Part shown: positions 47,388 through 56,445 of the stretch, piece after piece | Numbering within the stretch: position 1 is the stretch's first letter | How the letters are laid out: each line of letters opens with the position of its first letter | NCBI GenBank assembly: GCA_023439305.1 | Contig: JAEXOO010000003.1 | Location: 89,519-153,518, forward strand | Direction of reading: 5' to 3' | Source of the DNA: Pseudomonadota bacterium | GTDB taxonomy: Bacteria > Pseudomonadota > Gammaproteobacteria > Burkholderiales > Burkholderiaceae_B | DNA length: 64,000 nucleotides | The notes under the pieces: model-generated | The model's input: the letters and a program-made list of their open reading frames with translations, nothing else | Told to the model about the DNA's origin: nothing | The model's database searches: none | Position numbers and translations under genes: made by a program

Positions 47388-47850
47388 TTTTCACAATAAA
47401 GGCGATGGCCGTGCGGACGATTGTGTTTTCGCGGAAAGTGGGTATGGGTAAAAAAATCCGGGATGGAAGCGCAGTGGGGCATTATGGCGCTGGTGTCAGC
47501 AGCCTTTGATCTTACCCCTCTTTCAGCCGAGTCTGGAAACTGTCCCTGGAGAAGCTGTGACTCACAGACAGTCGAATCCTCGATGGGGTCAGATGCGTGT
47601 AAGTAAATGTAATGGTCCCGCGAAATATGTCGAGCGGTTAGAAAGGGTCGTTTGATTAACTTTCTTGGAGGAGCGCTCAGGTGTTCTCACACGGAGCTAA
47701 TCAGCCCAAAGTCAGGAATAAGAAAAAGGAGGCATAGTTGCCGTGTGAGGTGTGGCTTGCTGGCGTGTCGCCATCGCGGCTTGCAGGTACGCTCAAGCAG
47801 GGCGCTTGAGGAATTAGTATTGCTTTGCACCGCAAAGAATGCCAAAAACA
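47388..47850. other. Non-coding stretch upstream of the channel gene
   Basis: About 460 bp without a convincing gene; short open frames show no family features. Visible structure: an inverted repeat CTCACACGG (47686-47694) / CCGTGTGAG (47741-47749) with a 46-nt loop, and a small dyad CTGTG-ACT-CACAG near 47560. Composition is lower in GC than the surrounding genes. The promoter of the channel gene should lie near 47388-47450, but no clear elements were found. Confidence 0.5.
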
Positions 47851-47882
47851 AAAGAGTTAGCCGCGATAGCAGCTAACTCTTT
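47840..47882 (-). terminator. Terminator of tRNA-Pro copy 2
   Basis: AAAGAGTTAGC (47851-47861) pairs with GCTAACTCTTT (47872-47882). On the reverse strand the stem is followed by a T-rich stretch (TTTTGTTTTT), giving an intrinsic terminator just after the tRNA. Confidence 0.85.
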
Positions 47883-47889
47883 GATGTTA

Positions 47890-47972
<83 letters not shown>

Positions 47973-47980
47973 AGAAAAGC

Positions 47981-48009
47981 ATAGTAGACCGATTCTGCTT
48001 TTCGGTCAA
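47981..48009 (-). promoter_or_regulatory. Promoter of tRNA-Pro copy 2
   Basis: On the reverse strand TTGACC (48004-48009) and TACTAT (47981-47986) are separated by 17 bp, at the same distance from the tRNA as in copy 1 but with a different sequence. Confidence 0.8.
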
Positions 48010-48035
48010 GGTCTAGGCGCATGTTTCTGGCGTAC

Positions 48036-49925
48036 TCAGCGCGTCTGCAGGTGGGGCAAGGTGTAGGCGTGTTCGTGGTAAGCCCAGCTAGGCCAGAGCA
48101 CATGGGCCAGAGCCTCTTCAGCCAGAGCCGTATCCGTTTCGGCCAAGGGAGCATAGTGATCGGGAGCCGTAAAGCGGTACTGTCCGGGCGCTTGGTGCGG
48201 CGTCAGCACGGTCAGGATATTGCCCTTCAGGTAGCCGTAGTTTTCGTAGTACTGCATCATGGCGCGGTCGCTGTCCTGGCGGGTCAGGTCGCGTCCTATC
48301 ATGGGGTGTTCGCTGTCTATGCCCATCAGTGAGAGCAGGGTGGGCGCCAGGTCGATCTGGCTGATGATGCGATCGTCCTGGCGGGCCGGAACGCCGCCGC
48401 CCAGGATCAGGGCCGGGATGTGGAAATGCTTGAGCGGCACCAGACTGGCTCCGCCCACGCGCGAGTCATGGTCGGCCACGATCAGGAACACGGTGTTGTC
48501 CCAGTAGTCGGCTGCCTGCGCCTTGCGGAAGAAGTCGCCGATAGCCCAGTCCGCGTAACGCACGGTGTTTTCGACGGTAGCGGGCTCGCCTTGCGGATCG
48601 ATGCGACCGGACGGGTATTCCCAAGGCGAGTGGTTGCTGACCGAGAAAGCCAGCGTCAGCGTAGGCTGGTCGCCGTCCTGGCTGAGCAAGTCGTGCAGCT
48701 TGTTGAACATGTCTTCGTCGCTGGCGCCCCAGGTGCCTACGAACTGAGGCGATTCAAAGCTGGACTGCTCATGCAGCTCATCAAAGCCGTTGCCCAGAAA
48801 AAAGCTCTTCATATTGTCGAAGTGGGCTTCTCCGCCGTAGATGAAGCGTGAGCGGTAGCCTTGCTGTTTGAGCAGTTGGGCCAGCGTGAAGAAGCGGCTT
48901 TGCGAACCGGGAAGACGCAGAACGGCATCGGCTACCGTAGGGGGAAAGCCTGCGCTGACCGCCTCCAGGCCGCGTACCGAGCGCGTGCCGGTGGCATAGG
49001 CACGGCGGAAGTTCCAGCCGGTCTGGGCCAGTTTGTCCAGTTCGGGCGTCAGCGTGGCGCCACCCAGGTTGCCTACATACTGAGCGCCCAGGCTTTCTTC
49101 GACAATCAGCACAAGATTGGGCTTGCGGGGGCGCGTCTGCGTGGCCTGCTGGCGGTGCAGCGTGGGCAAGGTGTCAGGGCCGGCCGGCAGCTCGGCGGCC
49201 TCGCGCACGATGTCGTTCATGCGTTGCGGGTCCATGTGGCCATAGATGTCCTGGGCCGAACGCTCGTTTTTCATGCTGTAGATGGCGTAGGCCACGTTGT
49301 ACAGCGAGTTCAGGGGCAGGGTGTTGACCATGCTGTCGCCGCACCAGGCAACGGTGGATGGGTTGATGGGCCGGTGCGCCAGCGTGCCGCGTATGGCCAG
49401 CACGCACAGTGCGGCGGCGGCCAGCATCCAGATGGGGCGCAGCCACCAGCTCATCACAGGGTCGGGCGTCGCCGAGCCGAACAGGGCCCAGCCGGACCAG
49501 ACGATCAGCGCCAGGCCAAGCAGAGCGACGGCGATCATCAGCTTGTAGCCTTTCCAGAGCATGCCCAGCACTTCCTGGGGGTGCTTCAGGTAATCCACGT
49601 ACAGGCGATTGGGGCGGGTGTCATATTCAATGATGAACTGCGGCGTGGAGACTTCCATCAGAGTCAGCAGGAACCAGGCGAAGGTAAACCACACGGCGGT
49701 CAGCGCCGTGCCAGTTGCGGTATGGCCGACCCAGGGCGCCAGCAAGGCGATGGGGGCGCACAGGGCGGCGATCATCAGCGCGTCGATACGCAGGCCGCCC
49801 AACAGCACGGGTGCAAGTCCCCCGGCCTGTTGGACACGGGGCCATTTCCAGACGGAAAAAGCCAGCCTGAATGCGGTCAGCAGGATCAGGGCCGAGGGGA
49901 TGAACAGATAAATGAGATGGCGCAT
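48036..49925 (-). CDS. LTA synthase-like sulfatase-fold phosphotransferase
   Basis: 629 aa from the ATG at 49925 (MRHLIYLFIPS); the open frame continues upstream through an unrelated GC-rich stretch. About five N-terminal membrane helices (to about residue 210) precede a periplasmic alkaline-phosphatase-fold domain. Metal and catalytic landmarks: LVLIVEESLGAQYVGN, the nucleophile Thr in YATGTRSVRGLEA, FIYGGEAHFDN, and IVADHDSRVGG. In Gram-negatives such proteins transfer phosphoglycerol (OpgB-type) or phosphoethanolamine to glycans or lipids; the donor and acceptor are not determinable. The terminator of the upstream IOR gene separates the two. Confidence 0.82.
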   Translation of the reverse strand: MRHLIYLFIPSALILLTAFRLAFSVWKWPRVQQAGGLAPVLLGGLRIDALMIAALCAPIALLAPWVGHTATGTALTAVWFTFAWFLLTLMEVSTPQFIIEYDTRPNRLYVDYLKHPQEVLGMLWKGYKLMIAVALLGLALIVWSGWALFGSATPDPVMSWWLRPIWMLAAAALCVLAIRGTLAHRPINPSTVAWCGDSMVNTLPLNSLYNVAYAIYSMKNERSAQDIYGHMDPQRMNDIVREAAELPAGPDTLPTLHRQQATQTRPRKPNLVLIVEESLGAQYVGNLGGATLTPELDKLAQTGWNFRRAYATGTRSVRGLEAVSAGFPPTVADAVLRLPGSQSRFFTLAQLLKQQGYRSRFIYGGEAHFDNMKSFFLGNGFDELHEQSSFESPQFVGTWGASDEDMFNKLHDLLSQDGDQPTLTLAFSVSNHSPWEYPSGRIDPQGEPATVENTVRYADWAIGDFFRKAQAADYWDNTVFLIVADHDSRVGGASLVPLKHFHIPALILGGGVPARQDDRIISQIDLAPTLLSLMGIDSEHPMIGRDLTRQDSDRAMMQYYENYGYLKGNILTVLTPHQAPGQYRFTAPDHYAPLAETDTALAEEALAHVLWPSWAYHEHAYTLPHLQTR

Positions 49926-50055
49926 AGAGAGGGGTTCCGTGCCGGATCGGGCGCTGCAGGCGGCGGAACGAAGATTGGATTCGTTTCGATTGTATGCCAG
50001 TTTGCATGCCGCCATTGTTCTGGAAAGCGCGCAGTCTGCGGCGGGCATGCACTGA

Positions 50056-50087
50056 TAAAAAAGCCCCGGGCGGATAAGCCCGGGGCT
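50056..50087 (-). terminator. Terminator of the indolepyruvate oxidoreductase gene
   Basis: AGCCCCGGGC (50062-50071) pairs with GCCCGGGGCT (50078-50087). On the reverse strand the stem is followed by TTTTTT, a strong intrinsic terminator. Confidence 0.9.
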
Positions 50088-50138
50088 GAAGTGGACGGCG
50101 GGAACCGGCGCCGTCCAGGGAGGAGTCATTGCTCGGGG

Positions 50139-53100
50139 TCAGGCGACATATTGGCGCGGCTCGGTACGCGCCCGGAATTGACTGCGTTGCTGCTCGCGCA
50201 GGGCGTATGCCTTGAGCCTGCCGTTTTCCTTGATATAGCCGTAGCCTCGGATCAGTTCGGGGTAGGCCAGCCAGCGTTGCGCGATCTCCAGGTTGTCTGC
50301 GCTCAGGTGGGCGCTGACCTCGTTCAGGTCTGCCAGATAGTCTTCGATGCTCTGGCGTTCGTGGCGGCGTTCCTGGCTGTAGCCGAAGACGTCCAGCGCC
50401 GTGCCGCGCAGGCCCCGTAGTCGCGCAAGGACTCGGAACAAGGTCATGGTGGAAGGGCCGAAGCGACTCTTCACGGGTTGACCCTGGCTGTTTTTGCGGC
50501 CCAGGATGGGCGGGGCCAGATGGTATTGAATCTGGTAGTCGGTGCCGGGTTCGCCGGCAAACTGGGCGCGCAGCTTGTCCAGAAAAGCCGGATCGGTATA
50601 GAGGCGCGCCACTTCGTATTCGTCCTTGTAGCTCATGAGCTTGGCCAGTTGAGTGGCGGCAATTCGGCTTAATGGCAGCGACTTGTCCTGGCCCAGGCGG
50701 GTTTCCAGGTTCAGCAGGGGATCCAGGGCGGCCCGGTAGCGCTGCCCCCAGGCGGGATTCTGGTAAGCGTTCAGATGTGCTTCCATGCGCTTGACCAGGG
50801 ACTGCACGCTTTCAGGGAAGGCGACGGCGCTGGGTTCGGCGCCTTCCATCAGTACGCCGCTGCCGTGCATGGCCGCCAGTCGGCCCCATTGGAAGGCCTG
50901 GCGGTTGGCTTCTACGGCGACGCCGTTCAACTCGATGGCGCGCAGCAGGCTGTTCATGTGCAGCGGAATCCAGCCGCGCTGGAAGGCATAGCCCAGCAAA
51001 ATGGGATTGGCATACAAGGCGTCGCCCATCAGGTGCACCGCCAGGGCGTTGGCATCGAGGTAGCGGGTGTGTTCCCCAACGGCATTCTCGATGTCTGTAC
51101 AGGCTGTCTTCAGGGGGAATTTCCAGTGGGCATTGCCGATCAGGTCCGAGGTCGGGCTGGCAGCGGTATTGACGATGGCGCGGGTCTGGTTGCGGCCTAC
51201 CCGGCTGAGTACGTCGGTCGAGGCGCTGACCAGCGCGTCGCTGCCAATGAGCAGACTGGCTTCCCCGGTGGGGACGCGCGTGGCATGCAGCAGTTCGGGT
51301 TGGCGGGCGATTTGCACATGGCTGAGCACAGCGCCGCCTTTTTGGGCTAGCCCCGCCATGTCCAGGACGGTGACGCCTTTGTTCTCCAGGTGAGCGGCCA
51401 TGCCCAGCAGCCCGCCGACAGTGATCACACCGGTGCCGCCTATGCCGGCGATCAGAATGCCATAGGTCTTGTCCAGTTCGGGCAGCACGGGCAAGGGCAG
51501 ATCGGACAGATGGAAGGACTCAAGCGAGCGGCCCTTGGCTTGTGGCTTGCGCAGTTGTGCCCCTTTCAGGGTGACGAAGCTGGGACAGAATCCGTTCACG
51601 CAGGAGTAGTCCTTGTTACAGGAGGACTGATTGATGGTGCGCTTGGTGCCCAGCGGTGTTTCCAGTGGTTCGACGGACAGGCAGTTGGATTTGACGGAGC
51701 AGTCGCCGCAGCCTTCACAGACCGTGTCGTTGATGAAGGCGCGCAGGGCAGGATCGGGATAAGTGCCTTTTTTACGGCGACGGCGTTTCTCCGTGGCGCA
51801 GGTCTGGTCATAGACCAGGACTGTGGTGCCGGGGATGTCGCGCAGCTCGCGCTGCACCCGATCCAGTTCGTCGCGGTGGTAGACCGGAGGATTGCCGGCC
51901 AGGCTCACGCCTTTGAATTTTTCCGGCTCGTCGGTGACCACGACGATCTTCTTGGCGCCTTCGGCATGTACCTGTGCAATCACGTCGGTGACCTTGAGCA
52001 CGCCATCCACAGGTTGACCGCCCGTCATCGCTACAGCGTCGTTATAGAGAATCTTGTAGGTGATGTTGGAGTTAGCGGCGATGGAGGCGCGAATGGCCAG
52101 AATGCCCGAATGGAAATAGGTGCCGTCCCCGAGGTTGGCGAAGACGTGTTTCTCGTTGGTAAAGGGCTGCTGGCCAATCCAGGCCACGCCTTCGCCGCCC
52201 ATGTGGCTGAAGGTGGAGGTGTTGCGATCCATCCAGATCGTCATGTAGTGGCAGCCGATGCCGGCCATGGCGCGCGAACCCTCGGGAACGCGGGTGGATG
52301 TGTTGTGCGGACAGCCCGAACAGAACCAGGGCTTGCGCTCGGTGGTGACGCGCGGCATGCGGGCTTCCCGGTCCTTGGCGTCCAGAATGGCCAGGCGCGC
52401 CTGGATGCGGGCGAGCAGCTCTGCGGGGATATCCATGGCGCTCAAGCGACGTGCAATCGCGCGGGCGATGATGGCGGGCGACAGTTCGCCTTGCGCGGGC
52501 AGCAGCCAGGGGGAACGGGGCATGGACCATTCGCCGCCGCCGTGCTCGGTTTCGTCGAACTTGCCGTAGATCTTGGGGCGGACGTCGTCGCGCCAGTTGT
52601 ATAGTTCTTCCTTGAGGGCGTACTCCAGGATCTGGCGCTTTTCTTCGATCACCAGGATTTCTGACAGGCCGGTGGCGAACTGGCGCGCGTCCTGCGCATC
52701 CAGCGGCCAGATACAGCCCACCTTGAACAGCCGTATACCCAATTCGGCGCACAGTTCGTCGTTCAGCCCCAGGTCGGCCAGGGCTTGCCGCGTGTCCAGA
52801 TAGGCCTTGCCGGCTGTCATGATGCCCATGCGGGCCTGCGGCGAATCGATCTCGATGCGATTGAGCTTGTTGGCGCGCACATACGCCAGGGCCGCATACC
52901 ACTTGTGATTCATCATGCGGGCTTCCTGCACCAGTGGCGGGTCGGGCCAGCGTATGTTCAGGCCGTCGGCCGGCATGTCCTCTATCTCCGGCAGCACGAT
53001 CTGCACCCGCTCAGGATCCAGGTCCACGGAAGCATTGGATTCGACGACTTCGGTGACGCACTTGAGGGCCACCCACAGGCCGGAGAAACGGCTCATGGCC

Positions 53101-53690
53101 CAGCCGTGCAGGCCGAAATCCAGATACTCCTGCACATTGGAGGGATACAGCACGGGGATGCCGGCGGCTGCGAACACGTGTTCGGACTGGTGCGCGACGG
53201 TGGATGATTTGGCACCGTGATCGTCGCCGGCCAAGACCAGTACCCCGCCGTGGCGCGAGCTGCCGGCCGAGTTGGCATGCTTGAGCACATCCATGGAGCG
53301 GTCCACGCCTGGCCCCTTGCCATACCACATGCCGAAGACGCCGTCGTAGCGGGCGCCATCGTAGAGGTTGGTCTGCTGGCTGCCCCAGACCGCCGTGGCA
53401 GCCAGGTCTTCGTTCAAGCCGGGCTTGAACACGATGTCGTTTTCTTTCAGGTGTTTGTCGGCCTGCCAGAATGCAATGTCCAAGCCACCCAGCGGGGAGC
53501 CCCGGTAGCCCGATACGAAGCCGGCGGTGTTCAGGCCGGCGCGTCGGTCGCGTTCTTTTTGCAGCATAGTCAGGCGCACCAACGCCTGGGTGCCGCTCAT
53601 GTAGGCGCGTCCCTGCGTGACAGTGTATTTGTCGTCCAGTGACACGGACTCCAACTGGGCCTTGTGAGGCTTGTTGAGTGGAGCATTCAT
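50139..53690 (-). CDS. Indolepyruvate ferredoxin oxidoreductase family protein (fused large form)
   Basis: 1,183 aa from the ATG at 53690, with AGGAG just upstream; a TTG five codons earlier is in frame but lies on the ribosome site. The order is: N-terminal pyrimidine-binding domain (TGTQALVRL-like; FVSGYRGSPLGGLD), a TPP-binding domain (GIGCHYMTIWMD ... GDGTYFHSG), a cysteine cluster CEGCGDC near residue 657 for an Fe-S centre, then a gamma-type domain (GIGGTGVITVGGLLGMAAH). These aerobic fused enzymes oxidatively decarboxylate aryl or branched 2-oxo acids to acyl-CoA. The LysR gene at 53807 is divergent and probably its regulator. Confidence 0.9.
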   Translation of the reverse strand: MNAPLNKPHKAQLESVSLDDKYTVTQGRAYMSGTQALVRLTMLQKERDRRAGLNTAGFVSGYRGSPLGGLDIAFWQADKHLKENDIVFKPGLNEDLAATAVWGSQQTNLYDGARYDGVFGMWYGKGPGVDRSMDVLKHANSAGSSRHGGVLVLAGDDHGAKSSTVAHQSEHVFAAAGIPVLYPSNVQEYLDFGLHGWAMSRFSGLWVALKCVTEVVESNASVDLDPERVQIVLPEIEDMPADGLNIRWPDPPLVQEARMMNHKWYAALAYVRANKLNRIEIDSPQARMGIMTAGKAYLDTRQALADLGLNDELCAELGIRLFKVGCIWPLDAQDARQFATGLSEILVIEEKRQILEYALKEELYNWRDDVRPKIYGKFDETEHGGGEWSMPRSPWLLPAQGELSPAIIARAIARRLSAMDIPAELLARIQARLAILDAKDREARMPRVTTERKPWFCSGCPHNTSTRVPEGSRAMAGIGCHYMTIWMDRNTSTFSHMGGEGVAWIGQQPFTNEKHVFANLGDGTYFHSGILAIRASIAANSNITYKILYNDAVAMTGGQPVDGVLKVTDVIAQVHAEGAKKIVVVTDEPEKFKGVSLAGNPPVYHRDELDRVQRELRDIPGTTVLVYDQTCATEKRRRRKKGTYPDPALRAFINDTVCEGCGDCSVKSNCLSVEPLETPLGTKRTINQSSCNKDYSCVNGFCPSFVTLKGAQLRKPQAKGRSLESFHLSDLPLPVLPELDKTYGILIAGIGGTGVITVGGLLGMAAHLENKGVTVLDMAGLAQKGGAVLSHVQIARQPELLHATRVPTGEASLLIGSDALVSASTDVLSRVGRNQTRAIVNTAASPTSDLIGNAHWKFPLKTACTDIENAVGEHTRYLDANALAVHLMGDALYANPILLGYAFQRGWIPLHMNSLLRAIELNGVAVEANRQAFQWGRLAAMHGSGVLMEGAEPSAVAFPESVQSLVKRMEAHLNAYQNPAWGQRYRAALDPLLNLETRLGQDKSLPLSRIAATQLAKLMSYKDEYEVARLYTDPAFLDKLRAQFAGEPGTDYQIQYHLAPPILGRKNSQGQPVKSRFGPSTMTLFRVLARLRGLRGTALDVFGYSQERRHERQSIEDYLADLNEVSAHLSADNLEIAQRWLAYPELIRGYGYIKENGRLKAYALREQQRSQFRARTEPRQYVA

Positions 53691-53765
53691 GTTTGTCTCC
53701 TGCAAGAATTGTGTTCGTGCAAGTTGTTGTGATTATGGCTTTAGTCTAGTGAAGCTTTTTGCTAT

Positions 53766-53783
53766 CGTAAAATCAAAATTACG
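53766..53783. promoter_or_regulatory. Dyad operator between the IOR and LysR genes
   Basis: CGTAA (53766-53770) and TTACG (53779-53783) form a perfect 5-bp dyad with an AT-rich 8-bp centre, between the divergent starts at 53690 and 53807. Typical position for a LysR-type binding site. Confidence 0.5.
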
Positions 53784-53806
53784 TGTACCTGATATCTGAA
53801 AAACGG

Positions 53807-54766
53807 ATGGCCATGAAACACGAAGTCACTTTGCGACAGTTCCGCTATTTCATTGCCGCTGCCGTCAGCGGCCAGTTTTCGGCGGCCGCCGAGGCGGAGA
53901 ATGTGTCCCAGTCGGCGATCAGCAATGCCGTGCAGAGCCTGGAGCGGCGGCTGAATACGGCGTTGTTCGAACGTCTGCCGCATGGGGTCGCGCTGACCCC
54001 TCAGGGGCAGGTGTTTTTTCACCACGCTCACCATGTGCTGGACGCCGTCAATGATGCGCTCAATCATGCCGATCTGAAGCGACAAAATATCAAGGGCCAG
54101 ATTCACGTGGCAGCGGGGTACACGGTGCTGGGCTACTTCCTGCCCGACCTGATCAGCCGCTTCAAGCACAGTTATCCCAATATCGATATTGAGCTGCTGG
54201 ACATGGAGCGCCCGGAGATGGAGCAGGCCTTGCAGAACCAGAAGATCGACCTGGGGATAGGGCTGCTGTCCAATATCGATGGCCTGGATCAATACGGTCA
54301 CCACCGTCTGGCCAGTTCCAGACGCAGGTTGTGGGTATCAGACCAACATGAGCTCGCGCGCCAGTCCAGCGTGTCGCTGGAGCAGATCAACGAGCAGCCG
54401 TACATTCTGTTGACGGTGGATGATGCCGATGCGGCGGCGATCCGGCACGGCGGACAGATGGCGTTTCCTGCTCGCATCGCCATGAAGACACGCTCGCTGG
54501 AGGCGGTGCGCGGCCTGGTCGCCTATGGGTTCGGCGTCAGCATCTTGTCGGATATGGTGTACCGGCCCTGGTCATTGGAAGGCAAGCGCATTCATGCCGT
54601 CAGCATCAGCGACCCGATCGAGCCCATGGAGGTCGGCTTGCTCTGGCCCAAAGGGCGCGATCCGATCGGTCTGGTGGCTTTGTTCCAGCGTTTTCTGGTA
54701 CAGGCCTGCGAACAGGATATGGCCCGCGCCGGCCTGGGGGCGCGGCGGGGCGGCGGTTTGTTGTAG
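53807..54766 (+). CDS. LysR family transcriptional regulator
   Basis: 319 aa from the ATG at 53807; the ATG at 53813 and a GTG at 53783 are alternatives. The HTH is LRQFRYFIAAAVSGQFSAAA then SQSAISNAVQSLERRL. The effector domain starts with IHVAAGYTVLGYFLPDLISRF. It is divergent from the indolepyruvate oxidoreductase gene and ends 5 bp before the converging pldA gene. Likely controls the oxidoreductase. Confidence 0.9.
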   Translation: MAMKHEVTLRQFRYFIAAAVSGQFSAAAEAENVSQSAISNAVQSLERRLNTALFERLPHGVALTPQGQVFFHHAHHVLDAVNDALNHADLKRQNIKGQIHVAAGYTVLGYFLPDLISRFKHSYPNIDIELLDMERPEMEQALQNQKIDLGIGLLSNIDGLDQYGHHRLASSRRRLWVSDQHELARQSSVSLEQINEQPYILLTVDDADAAAIRHGGQMAFPARIAMKTRSLEAVRGLVAYGFGVSILSDMVYRPWSLEGKRIHAVSISDPIEPMEVGLLWPKGRDPIGLVALFQRFLVQACEQDMARAGLGARRGGGLL

Positions 54767-54771
54767 AGGAC

Positions 54772-56076
54772 TCAGGGCACCAGGGCCAGGCCGATGCGAA
54801 ATTGGCTGGGACTGCGATCGCGGTAGCCGAGCATGGTTTCGGCGTAACCCGAGAAGTATTGGCCGTACAGATAGCCGTTCATATTGAGTGGCGTGCGCTT
54901 GAGTGGCCAGGCAATGGTGACTTCCTTGGTTTCGCGGCCTTGCGAGGCGCGGTTGTACAAACCCGACAGCACCAGGCCATTGTCCTGGGCGTAGCGCAGG
55001 CGCCAGTCCACGCGGCCTCGATATTGAGCCCAGTCGTCGTTCTCGCCCATGAACATGTAATGCTTGACCCGCGGCGCGAAGGTCAGCGTGGCGCCGTGAT
55101 TGAAGCGGTAGTTGAATTCGGGCTGAATGAAAAAGTCGTTCATGGAGCGCGAGTCGTCGCCCGCCTTGCCGTTGGAGGCATGCTCGTAGCCTGTGGCCAG
55201 TCCCAAGAATACGCTCTTTTGCTCGGATTCCCAGATCGAATCCTTGCGCCAGAACAGGCTGGGGTTATAGGTGGTGTCCACGAACGGCTTGGAGTCCGAG
55301 TGCAGATCCCACAGCGCTGTCTGCGTATAGCCTATATAGAAGTGGTCATAGAAGCGCGGGTTGCTCGGATCCGAGGGCGAGTGCAGACGGTATTTGAAGC
55401 TCAACTGAAAACGCGCATTATTGCCGTCCTTGTTGCCGACAATGAAATAAGTCGGATCGTGGGCGGAAATGGCGTTGCGGAAGTTATCGAAGCTGGATGC
55501 GGCGGGGCGCAGGCCCTGTCCGCTATTGATGGCGGGGCCTTGTTCGGCGGCGCCGATGGCCGCCACTTGCGCGGCAGGCAGGGCTGGGTCGGGTGCACGC
55601 GGGTCGCGGCCGGCGCCGGCGTCCACGACGGCGGCGACCGCCGGGGTGGAGGTGATCGGGCTTACTCCCTGGGCATTGGTGTCCAGCGCGAGCATGACTC
55701 GCTCGCCTTCGATATTGACGGCTTGCAGGCCTTTGAGTCCGTTGGGCACGACGGCGCGCCAGCTATAGGCTGTGAAATTGTTGACGGGGATAGAGGCCTG
55801 GCTGTTGGGTGTTTCCAGTTCGGCCAGGCTGCGCACGACATTGCCTTCGTGGTCGCGCCATTGCAGGACCAGGTTGTGCGGCGCAGACCAGGTCATCAGG
55901 CTGCCGGTATCGTTGAAGACCAAGGCGTCGATGTTGACGCTTTCCCCCGAGCTGGCATGGACCTGACGCAGTTGATAGTTCACGCCTGCATGGACTGTAC
56001 CCATTGCAGCACTGAGCAAAACAAGTGGAGCGACAAGGAGAAGAGCGTGTTTGATGAGGGTCTTCGTCGTCTGCAT
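54772..56076 (-). CDS. pldA: Outer-membrane phospholipase A
   Basis: 434 aa from the ATG at 56076, chosen because GGGA lies about 8 bp upstream; Met at 56097 is an alternative. A signal peptide ends near VHAGV. The C-terminal beta-barrel domain carries the OmpLA motif YEHASNGKAGDDSRSMN: His299 and Ser301 (numbering from 56076) form the active centre with Asn313 as third residue. Compared with E. coli OmpLA (about 290 aa) there is an extra N-terminal domain of about 150 residues with an Ala/Pro linker, as in other betaproteobacterial forms. It hydrolyses misplaced phospholipids in the outer leaflet. Confidence 0.9.
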   Translation of the reverse strand: MQTTKTLIKHALLLVAPLVLLSAAMGTVHAGVNYQLRQVHASSGESVNIDALVFNDTGSLMTWSAPHNLVLQWRDHEGNVVRSLAELETPNSQASIPVNNFTAYSWRAVVPNGLKGLQAVNIEGERVMLALDTNAQGVSPITSTPAVAAVVDAGAGRDPRAPDPALPAAQVAAIGAAEQGPAINSGQGLRPAASSFDNFRNAISAHDPTYFIVGNKDGNNARFQLSFKYRLHSPSDPSNPRFYDHFYIGYTQTALWDLHSDSKPFVDTTYNPSLFWRKDSIWESEQKSVFLGLATGYEHASNGKAGDDSRSMNDFFIQPEFNYRFNHGATLTFAPRVKHYMFMGENDDWAQYRGRVDWRLRYAQDNGLVLSGLYNRASQGRETKEVTIAWPLKRTPLNMNGYLYGQYFSGYAETMLGYRDRSPSQFRIGLALVP

Positions 56077-56082
56077 GGATTT

Positions 56083-56101
56083 CCCAATGATTCTCATTTA
56101 T
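56083..56101 (-). promoter_or_regulatory. Fur-box-like palindrome at the pldA start
   Basis: AATGA-GAA-TCATT (reverse strand of 56086-56098) is a perfect dyad identical to the core of the Fur consensus apart from one central base; 12 of 19 positions match in total. It lies directly before the chosen start, or over the alternative start at 56097. Suggests iron control of pldA. Confidence 0.45.
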
Positions 56102-56283
56102 CCGTACACGACTGTACCATTGGCCCGCAAATTAGGTCTTTTTGACCGTACTTTTTTACAGTATTGCGCCTTATGTAAGGCGGCTTGCTACGCAAAAGTT
56201 GTTTTCGCGCTAAAATGCTCGATTGTTCTTGCGAGCTCGCATTGGCGGCGGACCTTGATGGTCGGCTTGCAAGGGCTGTCAGG

Positions 56284-56357
<74 letters not shown>

Positions 56358-56365
56358 CATTTTTG

Positions 56366-56394
56366 AAAAAGCGCTCCCAGAGAGCGCTTTTTTT
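56366..56394. terminator. Terminator of tRNA-Arg
   Basis: AAAAA-GCGCTC (stem 56371-56376), loop CCAGA, GAGCGC (56382-56387), then seven Ts. The A-run gives it partial bidirectional function for the converging regulator gene. Confidence 0.9.
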
Positions 56395-56445
56395 GTGGGC
56401 GGATATATGTGCGGCAGAGTCTTGCCTTGACGGCAGGCCTTGCCG

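Noticed and set aside
48861..50420. Forward open frame opposite the LTA synthase-like gene
   Set aside because: Gly/Gln/Ala-rich shadow spanning two real reverse-strand genes and the terminator between them.
54802..56145. A 447-codon open frame on the forward strand opposite pldA
   Set aside because: It mirrors the pldA coding frame in GC-rich DNA, shows low-complexity Val/Gly/Ala composition and no domain, while pldA has clear active-site motifs.
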